A stretch of DNA of 10,034 nt, taken from positions 1 through 10,034 of the forward strand of contig JAJYOS010000157.1 of assembly GCA_021796055.1 (NCBI GenBank), given 5' to 3'. The position numbers and the translations under genes are program-made. The notes beneath the pieces are model-generated. The model saw nothing but the letters and a program-made list of their open reading frames with translations, was not told the DNA's origin and made no database searches. This document shows positions 1-6,215 of the stretch, piece after piece. The first letter of the stretch is position 1, and each line of letters begins with the position of its first letter. The DNA is from Bacteroidota bacterium. GTDB lineage: Bacteria; Bacteroidota; Kryptoniia; Kryptoniales; JAKASW01.

Positions 1-1555
1 GGAAACATTTCCGAACATCATATACCTTCTGTTATTCCAGCGAGACATAGTGGAAAGGAGTCTCGATGAACCCGGTGCCGTGAAAGGTGGGGAGTTCTTG
101 GACAAGATCGTTCAAGTATGGTTCGATGTCCCGATTATTGAGAGAACGAAGCTTGAGAAAGTCTTGTTCGCCGGGTTGGATCTGTTACTTGCATCAAACG
201 GAGCGACGGTCAAGTTTGATCAGAACCGGTGGGCAGGCGTTTATTATAACGGGCTTCGGTCTTTCTTCAAGACGATGCGCGATGTACACCGGTATCAGTC
301 CACTCTATCGTTCTACGGAGGAATATTCAAAAACAAGGAAAGCTATGAGGTTAACCCGATTGATCTGATGGGACTGGAGGCTCTTCGCCTTTTCGAGCCC
401 GGCGTCTATTCTCAACTTCCCGGCATGCAGCGGTATTTGACTGGTGACTATGCCCGTGGATTATCGTTTCGAGAGCCGGCCAGTGGTGAAGCTAAGAAGG
501 CTGCTGAAACGCTGTTTTCATTCTCGACTGAAGATAGAAGAGACTCGGTCACCGCGCTTATCAAGGAAATGTTTCCTCCGATTGCGACGGCCCTCGGAGG
601 GGGAAGCTATTCGCAGGGGTACGCCGATCAGTGGTATCGCGACGTAAGAGTGTGTCACCCCAATATTTTTGCCAAATACTTCCAGCTTTCTGTCCCCGAA
701 GGAGAACTCTCTCAAGCAGAGATAGATGCGATTTTGGCAAGCAGCTCGGACAGGGATTCTCTTGTGAGAGAACTAAAGCAACTCAAAGAGAGGGATTTGC
801 TGGGAGTTGCCCTTGATCGCTTGGAGGCGTACAAGGAACATATTCCTCCTGAAAACGCATTCGCATTTACGACGGCCATGTTTGATATTGGCGACGAACT
901 ACCGGAGAATTTATCGAGTCTTGTGAGCATGGGTTACGATATGCATGGTGTCAGACTGATCTACTGGAACCTGAATAGGGATTCTCTCAAAGATAAGAGG
1001 ATTTCCATTCTCAAAGACGCCATAAAACAAACCAGGGGACTGTATTTGCCGGTTATGTACACTTCTTTAGAGGAGGACAAGCAGGGCAAGCCGCAGGGTC
1101 CTGATACTTTCAAAGCTGAAGGTGAAGACTTCGCCTCGATGAAAGACTCTTGCTTAAAACATCTCGCAAATGCCGCAAGGACCGGTAGACTTGCTCAGCA
1201 CCCAAGAATGGCTACCCTACTTCATAGGTGGATGGCCTGGGGGAATCCAGACGATGTAAGAAGTTGGGTGAAGGACCTTGTGAGTTCGCCTGAAGGTTCA
1301 ATCCAATTCTTGGTTGCCTTTGTTTCGCGAGCATCATCGCAAGGCATGGGTGATTACTTGCTCAGAATCCACTACTCAATACACATTAAGGATATCGAAA
1401 AGTTCATTGATCCCTCCGATTTGGAGAACAAAATCAAGGGAGCTGATCAGGAGAAGTTTTCAGTTGAACAGCAAAAAGCTCTCGAAGCCTTCAGGCAAGC
1501 GTTGAAGCGAAAAGCTGAAGGGAAGCCGGAGGAGGAGTGGAGGAACCAGGATTGA
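1..1555 (+). CDS. KAP-family P-loop NTPase, C-terminal part (5' end off window)
   Basis: The reading frame is open to the left edge (codons phase from base 2). A GTG at 50 is therefore an internal codon and not the start. The first visible residues, YLLLFQRDIVERSLDE followed by FLDKIVQVWFDVP, match the end of the KAP NTPase domain, where the 'DRxxVExxL...FLEKIVQ' block follows the Walker B region. Walker A and B must lie upstream, outside the window. About 430 further residues form a mostly helical C-terminal region that I cannot assign. It has no evident membrane segment or nuclease motif, and the tail is charged (EGKPEEEWRNQD). KAP proteins include F-plasmid PifA and QatA of the Qat defence system, both linked to phage exclusion. 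The next gene starts 69 bases downstream in the same frame, which suggests an operon. I am confident of the family but not of the subfamily or role. Confidence 0.8.
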   Translation, partial: ETFPNIIYLLLFQRDIVERSLDEPGAVKGGEFLDKIVQVWFDVPIIERTKLEKVLFAGLDLLLASNGATVKFDQNRWAGVYYNGLRSFFKTMRDVHRYQSTLSFYGGIFKNKESYEVNPIDLMGLEALRLFEPGVYSQLPGMQRYLTGDYARGLSFREPASGEAKKAAETLFSFSTEDRRDSVTALIKEMFPPIATALGGGSYSQGYADQWYRDVRVCHPNIFAKYFQLSVPEGELSQAEIDAILASSSDRDSLVRELKQLKERDLLGVALDRLEAYKEHIPPENAFAFTTAMFDIGDELPENLSSLVSMGYDMHGVRLIYWNLNRDSLKDKRISILKDAIKQTRGLYLPVMYTSLEEDKQGKPQGPDTFKAEGEDFASMKDSCLKHLANAARTGRLAQHPRMATLLHRWMAWGNPDDVRSWVKDLVSSPEGSIQFLVAFVSRASSQGMGDYLLRIHYSIHIKDIEKFIDPSDLENKIKGADQEKFSVEQQKALEAFRQALKRKAEGKPEEEWRNQD

Positions 1556-1624
1556 TGCAGCAATGCGAACTCGCAAGCAAACACTGGGCGATGTGTACAG
1601 CTCCAATTCAAGGTACACTCAGCC

Positions 1625-2683
1625 GTGTTTAACCGGTCCGTAAAATATGTTGGTCTCGAACCGTATACTGGAACTGGAACTCTCGCAGGAAAGGCGGTCA
1701 CGCCTGTCAAACTCCCTACTGGTCACTCTACCGGTATGCTGTTTAATGGGGCTCGGCTCTTCATCGCAATCGCAAGGGCCTTCTTATCCGGTAGGCTGGC
1801 GCAACCGGATTTGTCCTTGGAAGGGAAGGCTGTAAGATACCGTTTTGCACCATTGATCGATGGCCGGTTTAGGAATCTCAGAATTCGAGCTGCGTACTTG
1901 TCGCATCTGAGAGACTTTTCGTTATCAACCCGTATTGGTGAACTGGGGCAAGGGCTTTCATGGCTGTTCGCTCAAGAGAAACTCTCTTATCTCTACGTAG
2001 TCGATTTCCGGTACTACGTCAAAAAGAAGTGGCCCGCCGTGGCAATCACCGGTCGCAAAAGCACGCCGGACTACATCCTGACAACAGGAAAGAGACTATC
2101 TCTCCTCGAATCTAAAGCGACGACAGGAGTTGACAAGGGTGCGCATAATGTAGCCCTCCGCGACGGGATTCTGCAATGCGAGGAGGGAAGGAGAATCCTT
2201 AACGCCAATGGTGCTCAAGTCACATCGGAGTTCTCAGTAGTCTCAGTACTGGCCAAAGACCCAACTGGGAATAGCTACTTGTATTTTGCAGATCCGGGGC
2301 ACGACGAGCCAGAAGTCGCTGATCCATTTGACTTAATACGTCTACACTACGCTTCGTGGTTTGCGCTCGCTGGAGACTATGAAACGAAGGAGAGATTGTC
2401 TTCTTTCAAGGCCCCGCAAGAGGATCATTTGATTGATTCGCGACCCTTTTCCGGAAGGAGATTCCTTATTGTCCAGCCGTCACTTGATCACGGTGACGAA
2501 GGAACATGGGCCGCAGATTTAGACAGAGAGTTCTTTACTGAAACCCAGTGGGGCATCGATGAGGAAGTCTGGCACATGATCGTTGCTGGTGAAGATATAA
2601 ACAGACTGCCCGAGATTAAGCCCCGCTCGAATAGTGAGGCTGAGTTATTTTCGGACGGGACAATATTGTTTTTACCTCGATGA
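1625..2683 (+). CDS. Unrecognised protein with PD-(D/E)XK nuclease-like signature
   Basis: This 352-residue protein is not one I can name. Residues 103-120 (RIGELGQGLSWLFAQEKL) look like the first helix of a restriction-endonuclease-like fold, with E106 as the candidate acidic residue. Then come a strand (YLYVVDF, 122-128), P148-D149, and E162-S163-K164 in LSLLESKAT. The D149 to E162-x-K164 spacing fits a PD-(D/E)XK metal-binding core. The N-terminal 100 residues and the C-terminal 180 are unassigned, and there is no signal peptide or membrane segment. GTG at 1625 is the first usable start after the upstream stop, since there is no ATG, GTG or TTG in frame between 1556 and 1624. A weak AAGGT lies 10 bases upstream of it. 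An internal ATG at 1736 is the alternative. It sits between a KAP NTPase and a DUF3800 gene, probably co-transcribed. The nuclease activity is inferred from motifs alone. Confidence 0.7.
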   Translation: MFNRSVKYVGLEPYTGTGTLAGKAVTPVKLPTGHSTGMLFNGARLFIAIARAFLSGRLAQPDLSLEGKAVRYRFAPLIDGRFRNLRIRAAYLSHLRDFSLSTRIGELGQGLSWLFAQEKLSYLYVVDFRYYVKKKWPAVAITGRKSTPDYILTTGKRLSLLESKATTGVDKGAHNVALRDGILQCEEGRRILNANGAQVTSEFSVVSVLAKDPTGNSYLYFADPGHDEPEVADPFDLIRLHYASWFALAGDYETKERLSSFKAPQEDHLIDSRPFSGRRFLIVQPSLDHGDEGTWAADLDREFFTETQWGIDEEVWHMIVAGEDINRLPEIKPRSNSEAELFSDGTILFLPR

Positions 2684-2724
2684 TCTAAGCGGGAAATCAA
2701 ATCGGCTCGCGAGGGCGGCATTGA

Positions 2725-2732
2725 AAAGGAGG
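2725..2732 (+). promoter_or_regulatory. Strong Shine-Dalgarno sequence for the DUF3800 gene
   Basis: AAAGGAGG ends seven bases before the GTG at 2740 and decides that start. It lies in the 56-base gap after the preceding gene, so the DUF3800 protein can be translated independently of its neighbour. Confidence 0.8.
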
Positions 2733-2739
2733 CATTGTT

Positions 2740-3870
2740 GTGGGTATCGGGTTAACAAGGCACGTTTTCGTTGACGAGTCGGGAGGGACTGATCTTTCGA
2801 AAGATGGGAAAGGAAACGATTTCTACGTTCTCTGTGCACTTCTTATCCCAGAGGATTCTTTAGGCGATTCGGAACGACAAGCAGCAGACTTGGTCAAGAA
2901 GCATGCGGGTAGCGGCGAGCTCAAGTCGAGCAATGTATCCAACAATTCGGCGCGACGCCGCCGGATACTTGCGGATATCTCAACTTTATTCCCTTATTAC
3001 GTTTTGGTCGTTAATAAGTCCTTGGTTTGGCAGGACAGCGGTTTGAAGTTCAAATCCACCTTCTACAAGTTCCTGCACCGAATGCTATACAATAGACTTG
3101 TTGTAGCATTCAACGGATTATCGGTGATCGCGGATGAATACGGCCGAGACTCGTTTATGGAGAGCTTCCAAAGTTACATCCAGGCGAAAGCTTCAATCTT
3201 CGAGAGATTAGAATTTGAAGAGAGTAAGCGGGTGCCGTTGCTCCAGATTGCCGACATGATTGCAGGCTCAATCCGTCGTGTATATCAACGTCAAGAGACA
3301 GCGGATATCCTTGACTCGATAGATATAAAACACGCAGCGATAGAGGAGTGGCCGCCTCCTACCAAACCCTTGGTCACTGGCGTTTTGGAACCTGGAGAAG
3401 AAATAGATAGGGTGATAAGAAGGGTGGCATTGCAAAACGCGAAAGTCTTTGTAGAATCAAAGCTCAGGAGTGATGAGACCGAAGAGCAGATGCAAGGGGA
3501 AGCGGTCAGGTTCTTAGTCGAAAGGTTTTACAGGGAGCCGACGGAATTTGTTTTCCGAAATGAGATCGCGCGTCACTTGAATGAAGTGTTCAGTGCCGAT
3601 GTTAACGAGCAGTATGTAACGACTAATATATTCGGTGATGCGCGCGACCAGCATGTGCTTGTTGTAAGTACAGATAGTGGGAATAAGCTCCCGTACACAT
3701 TTACAGATCTGATAAAATGGACGGAGCGAGTAAACTCCCAAGTGCTTCCCTATGTGAGAAGGCTTGAGAGAGCAAGGAATGATATCAAGTTAGCAGCGGG
3801 CCTCGATATAGTTCCTGAAAGAGAATTCCCGGAGTTGGCACAGCTGCTAAGGAAAGACTTTGGAAATTGA
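2740..3870 (+). CDS. DUF3800-domain protein with extra C-terminal domain
   Basis: This 376-residue protein starts at GTG 2740, set by a strong AAAGGAGG at 2725-2732, seven bases upstream. The N-terminal two thirds matches DUF3800: RHVFVDESGG (D12, E13), a central VIADEYG (D132) and LLQIADMIAGSIRR (D172). These acidic residues have the order expected of an RNase H-like metal site, and as I recall DUF3800 has been placed in that superfamily by fold-level comparison. Its biochemical role is not well established. Residues from about 240 to 376 form an additional domain, with a helix-rich start (EEQMQGEAVRFLVERFYREP) and a later block that may be winged-helix-like. This domain is not part of the usual DUF3800 core. 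The gene lies 56 bases after the nuclease-like gene and is the last of the rightward cluster. DUF3800 genes often occur on mobile elements and near restriction or defence genes, which fits this setting. Confidence 0.8.
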   Translation: MGIGLTRHVFVDESGGTDLSKDGKGNDFYVLCALLIPEDSLGDSERQAADLVKKHAGSGELKSSNVSNNSARRRRILADISTLFPYYVLVVNKSLVWQDSGLKFKSTFYKFLHRMLYNRLVVAFNGLSVIADEYGRDSFMESFQSYIQAKASIFERLEFEESKRVPLLQIADMIAGSIRRVYQRQETADILDSIDIKHAAIEEWPPPTKPLVTGVLEPGEEIDRVIRRVALQNAKVFVESKLRSDETEEQMQGEAVRFLVERFYREPTEFVFRNEIARHLNEVFSADVNEQYVTTNIFGDARDQHVLVVSTDSGNKLPYTFTDLIKWTERVNSQVLPYVRRLERARNDIKLAAGLDIVPEREFPELAQLLRKDFGN

Positions 3871-3959
3871 GAAAGGCGTATATGATAATTCTCGCCGGGG
3901 ATTCGAAGCCTGTTAAATGCAACTCAAGAAGAAGCAATGAAGGATAACACATAGTTCAA

Positions 3960-4000
3960 TGAACAGCAGACAGAGAAATTGTTTTTCCTTCGGCTGTTCA
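3960..4000. repeat. Long imperfect inverted repeat (stem-loop)
   Basis: TGAACAGC at 3960-3967 pairs exactly with GCTGTTCA at 3993-4000. Inside, GAGAAA (3973-3978) can pair with TTTTTC (3982-3987), with one G-U, across a three-base loop. The two stems are separated by a symmetric 5x5 internal loop. The structure lies 90 bases past the DUF3800 stop in a convergent gap, so it could slow or end transcription or protect a 3' end. No T tract follows on either strand, so I do not call it a canonical terminator. Confidence 0.5.
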
Positions 4001-4197
4001 AATCGATCAAAGTATCTTTTCCGGCAAACGAAATCAGCCCTTTGACTCTCCAGGGGGAACTGACCCGCCCGCGATTGATGTGCCAATGGTAAGTTAGCGT
4101 TCCGGTCGGGCATTTAATGCAGCTCCACCGCAGTCTTTCAATTATCTTTGAGGCTTCACGTCGGAAACGCCCCATCTTTGGCTTCGGTGTACAAAGG

Positions 4198-4216
4198 CCA
4201 GGTTGGCGAGACCTGG
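4198..4216. repeat. Short hairpin, 6-bp stem
   Basis: CCAGGT (4198-4203) and ACCTGG (4211-4216) form a perfect 6-bp stem with a 7-base loop. GAATTTTG follows on the plus strand, giving only a weak T run. It may be a poor terminator or part of a larger structure with the repeats just downstream, and chance is possible. Confidence 0.3.
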
Positions 4217-4234
4217 GAATTTTGTCAAGATGAA

Positions 4235-4276
4235 TCTACTATACAACTCTACTATACAAATGGCCGAAATAGTAGA
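4235..4276. repeat. Operator-like repeat cluster TCTACTAT(ACAA)
   Basis: TCTACTATACAA occurs at 4235-4246 and again at 4248-4259, a perfect 12-bp direct repeat with a 13-bp period. ATAGTAGA at 4269-4276 is the exact inverse of the first 8 bases. Two direct copies plus an inverted half-site resemble a binding array for a dimeric DNA-binding protein. No gene start lies next to it and no well-spaced -35/-10 pair could be fitted on either strand. The function is unknown, and the cluster may be left over from a lost gene. Confidence 0.55.
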
Positions 4277-4550
4277 CAGTTGTTGAGCTACTTTCCAACG
4301 ATTCTCTGCGAATTTAGGCTGTAATCGCAATTTTGCCCCCGTTTTGTACTGTGGTTTTCGCTTTTGAACTACTTTGATGAATCGCGGGTAATCGGACTAT
4401 TTGATCCGAAATACTTCTACGCTAATCTGGCCTTCATGGTCGGGTCGAGTTCCGATGGGGAATGGGAAAACAAGTAACCGCGCAAAGGGCCTGAAATCCT
4501 TCACGCGGTCCAGCAAGAGATTCGGAATGCCGCGGGCGGTATCCGTCGCC

Positions 4551-4943
4551 CTAATTCAGCTTGATTTCGTTCTGCCGTTCCTGGTCTTTTCTCAGTGCGG
4601 CCTCCAGGAGCTTCACGTGCTTCTCACAGGGACCGCCGTCCTGGCAGGCGGGACAGTGTTCCAGTGCCTCGTCAATCTCCTTGCTGTAACTCGGATAGCA
4701 AGCCTCAATCAGCTGCGAGTTCAGATCTTCACCAATGGCCTCCTCGCCTCTCGAATCGAGTGCCCAACTCAGGTCCGAGGCAACCGGTTTGAGTGTCACG
4801 AGAACGGGTCCCTTCAGGCTTCTGATCTTCTCCGGGTGATCGACTTCGCCCAACTGGTCGAAAGTCTCCGCCGCCTCTTCTTTGTTTTCTGCCGTGCAAA
4901 TGCTTACGCTTCCGTCCGCCCATGGATATGCAAATATCCGCAT
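4551..4943 (-). CDS. Small unrecognised protein with CxxC-x5-CxxH cluster
   Basis: The protein has 130 residues from ATG at 4943, chosen because AGGAGG lies five bases upstream and the protein-like sequence (MRIFAYPWADGSVSIC) begins there. An upstream ATG at 5033 overlaps the integrase stop (ATGA), also has a GGAGG seven bases before it, and would add 30 low-quality residues. It remains the alternative. Residues 20-30 are acidic and helical (NKEEAAETFDQ). C97, C100, C106 and H109 in CPACQDGGPCEKH could bind zinc. The C-terminus is a charged helix. There is no helix-turn-helix that I can see, and the overall acidity argues against a typical small basic excisionase. It follows the integrase on the same strand and is probably co-transcribed with it. 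I do not recognise the family. Confidence 0.65.
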   Translation of the reverse strand: MRIFAYPWADGSVSICTAENKEEAAETFDQLGEVDHPEKIRSLKGPVLVTLKPVASDLSWALDSRGEEAIGEDLNSQLIEACYPSYSKEIDEALEHCPACQDGGPCEKHVKLLEAALRKDQERQNEIKLN

Positions 4944-4948
4944 TGTAG

Positions 4949-4954
4949 CCTCCT
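4949..4954 (-). promoter_or_regulatory. Shine-Dalgarno sequence favouring the 4943 start
   Basis: On the minus strand AGGAGG precedes the ATG at 4943 by five bases. It supports the shorter 130-residue form over the 160-residue form starting at 5033, although the latter also has a GGAGG at 5041-5045. Confidence 0.55.
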
Positions 4955-5029
4955 GATTATGATTAGTGGTTGAATGAATGAAATGTAACGATTGCGCACC
5001 GTTAGATGGTAGCCCGTTAGCCTCCGACT

Positions 5030-6055
5030 TCATTTCGGTGCCTCCAGGGTCTTAACGGCCTTGACAAGATCGTCCTGCTTGACGTGGCTGTACACCATAG
5101 TCGTCTTGATGTCGGTGTGCCCCAACACTTCCTTCACGACGGCAATCGGCACCCCGCGTCGGACCATATTGGAAGCGGTGCTGTGCCTCAGGCTGTGGAA
5201 ATGCAGCCGCTCGTTAAGTTTCGCAGCCCTTACTGCCTTCTTAAACTGCTTACTGACGTAATCCCGCTCGTACCTCAGTCCTGGATGCTTAAAGAATACA
5301 TAGTCCCTGGCCGGTTGTCTCCGAGCTCGCAGCTCCCTTCGTCTTAGGGTATCGAGGGCTGTTTGGTTTAGCGGTATGAATCTCTCCCTCTTGCTCTTGG
5401 TGGTGAAAGTGTCGGTGTTCGAAACCTTGATTGTGGCTTCGACCAGGTCAACGGCCTGCCAGTCCAGATTAAGGAGCTCTGAAAGGCGCAACCCGGTATG
5501 AAAGCCAAGCAGGAAGAAGTCTCGCATGTCTTCTTTAGCGGTGTGCTCGATTAACTTGGTTAATTCGTCCTCGGTAATGAACACCGGCAGCTTCTTCGGG
5601 ATTTTCGAAAGCTTGATCTTCTTCAGCACGTTGTCGGTCAGGTTGTTCCATTCGACCGCCTTGCTGAACGCTGCCGCGAGCGTCCGATGGTAAAGGTTGG
5701 CGGTGTTCTTGCTCTTGGCGGACACGGAATCGAAGAACGTCTCCAGTAGTCTCCTGTCAACTTCTTTCAGAGCTACATCTCCAGCGTACTTCTTGAGGGC
5801 GTCCAGACTCCTTTCGACCGTCAGGAAGTAGTTCAGGGTATAGCGGTTCTTAACGTACTGACAGTAGGTTTCTGAGAATTTGGACAGGGAAATGAACCTG
5901 GGCCTCGATGACTCCGTCTGCCTTCCCTTGAAGTTCGAAAGGAATTTGAGTGCCTCTTCCTTTCGTCGCGCATGCGTAGAGATCCGTCGGTTTCGATTCT
6001 CTGTTTCGTCGAAGAAGCTGAAGTAATAGACACCCCTGCGCTTGTACAAGAACAT
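5030..6055 (-). CDS. int: Tyrosine recombinase / phage-type integrase
   Basis: This 341-residue protein catalyses site-specific recombination that inserts and excises the element. Residues 1-45 (MFLYKRRGVYYFSFFDE...) resemble the small N-terminal arm-binding domain found in tRNA-targeting integrases. Residues 55-145 form the SAM-like core-binding domain, and 155-335 the catalytic domain. The catalytic set is complete: R190 in HTGLRLSE, K220 in TTKSKRERFIPL, H287 and R290 in HFHSLRHS, H313 in LGHTDIKTT, and the nucleophile Y322 in TMVYSHV. The start is ATG 6055, because AAAGGAGG lies five bases upstream; the frame continues upstream to a GTG at 6097 but that extension would translate the ribosome-binding site. 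The stop overlaps an ATG of the next leftward frame. Upstream lie tandem 12-bp repeats and a tRNA-Ala 3' end, the likely target. The protein appears intact and potentially active. Confidence 0.93.
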   Translation of the reverse strand: MFLYKRRGVYYFSFFDETENRNRRISTHARRKEEALKFLSNFKGRQTESSRPRFISLSKFSETYCQYVKNRYTLNYFLTVERSLDALKKYAGDVALKEVDRRLLETFFDSVSAKSKNTANLYHRTLAAAFSKAVEWNNLTDNVLKKIKLSKIPKKLPVFITEDELTKLIEHTAKEDMRDFFLLGFHTGLRLSELLNLDWQAVDLVEATIKVSNTDTFTTKSKRERFIPLNQTALDTLRRRELRARRQPARDYVFFKHPGLRYERDYVSKQFKKAVRAAKLNERLHFHSLRHSTASNMVRRGVPIAVVKEVLGHTDIKTTMVYSHVKQDDLVKAVKTLEAPK

Positions 6056-6060
6056 GGTTA

Positions 6061-6068
6061 CCTCCTTT
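6061..6068 (-). promoter_or_regulatory. Shine-Dalgarno sequence fixing the integrase start
   Basis: AAAGGAGG on the minus strand is followed by TAACC and the ATG at 6055. It lies inside the longer open frame beginning at 6097, so it argues that translation begins at 6055. Confidence 0.8.
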
Positions 6069-6109
6069 TCCCTCCGGGATCGGATGGTGGAGGACACAGT
6101 TCGCCGCTA

Positions 6110-6133
6110 AAAGTGTGTAGTAAAGTGTGTAGT
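6110..6133. repeat. Two adjacent 12-bp direct repeats, probable integrase arm-type sites
   Basis: AAAGTGTGTAGT occurs at 6110-6121 and again, without a gap, at 6122-6133. The pair lies between the integrase start and the tRNA-Ala 3' end, where lambda-type integrases have arm-type binding sites recognised by the N-terminal domain. It also lies in the presumed integrase promoter region, so integrase binding could repress its own gene. The repeat is seen directly, but the role is inferred from position. Confidence 0.55.
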
Positions 6134-6182
6134 CGGAATGCGAAAGGAATAGGGGGGTCGGAACTAAAAGGCTTTAATCTTG

Positions 6183-6215
6183 TGGAGCTGAAGGGGATCG
6201 AACCCTCGACCTCGT
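6183..6215 (-). other. Presumed attachment site: 3' half of tRNA-Ala
   Basis: The integrase gene begins 128 bases from the 3' end of this intact tRNA, and the repeat array lies between them. Tyrosine integrases of islands usually cross over within the anticodon-loop-to-3'-end part of a tRNA and restore it on insertion. The exact core cannot be drawn, because the partner att copy is not in the window. Confidence 0.45.

Larger units (their letters stand above)
3871..4550. other. Convergent intergenic stretch without a convincing gene
   Basis: The rightward cluster ends at 3870 and the leftward integrase-side genes end at 4551, so both transcripts run into this gap. Several minus-strand open frames of 60-85 codons overlap one another here. 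None has a Shine-Dalgarno sequence or a recognisable family, so I do not call them. The visible structure is a long imperfect stem-loop (3960-4000), a short hairpin (4198-4216) and a cluster of related short repeats (4235-4276). No canonical intrinsic terminator with a long T run is evident. The stretch may hold remnants of decayed genes or a non-coding RNA, but neither is shown. Confidence 0.6.
1..6182. mobile_element. Right-hand part of a tRNA-Ala-integrated genomic island
   Basis: The stretch left of the tRNA-Ala 3' end carries a tyrosine integrase reading away from the tRNA, tandem 12-bp repeats that look like integrase arm sites, a small cargo gene and a three-gene NTPase/nuclease-like/DUF3800 cluster. 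Tyrosine integrases next to the 3' end of a tRNA gene usually mark an element that recombined into that tRNA. This is established for many islands and ICEs. Here it is inferred from layout, because the second attachment site and the left boundary are outside the window. By eye I found no second copy of the tRNA 3' end between 1 and 6100. No conjugation, capsid or replication genes are visible, so the element type is open. Confidence 0.6.

Noticed and set aside
50..52. GTG as the start of the first gene
   Set aside because: The frame is open to the left edge and the codons before 50 already encode conserved KAP-family residues, so this GTG is internal.
1513..1522. AGCTGAAGGG shared with the tRNA-Ala 3' region, as a possible second att site
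   Set aside because: Only ten bases match and they lie inside the KAP coding sequence. A true att repeat would be longer and in a boundary position.
3913..4330. Three overlapping minus-strand frames of 62-83 codons
   Set aside because: They overlap each other, lack ribosome-binding sites and match nothing I know. They were left as part of the gene-free gap, although a decayed gene cannot be excluded.
4401..4973. 190-codon plus-strand open frame
   Set aside because: It runs antisense to the small integrase-linked gene, has no ribosome-binding site and no recognisable family.
6056..6097. Longer integrase form starting at GTG 6097
   Set aside because: The extension would translate through a perfect AAAGGAGG placed five bases before ATG 6055, and its residues do not look like an integrase N-terminus.
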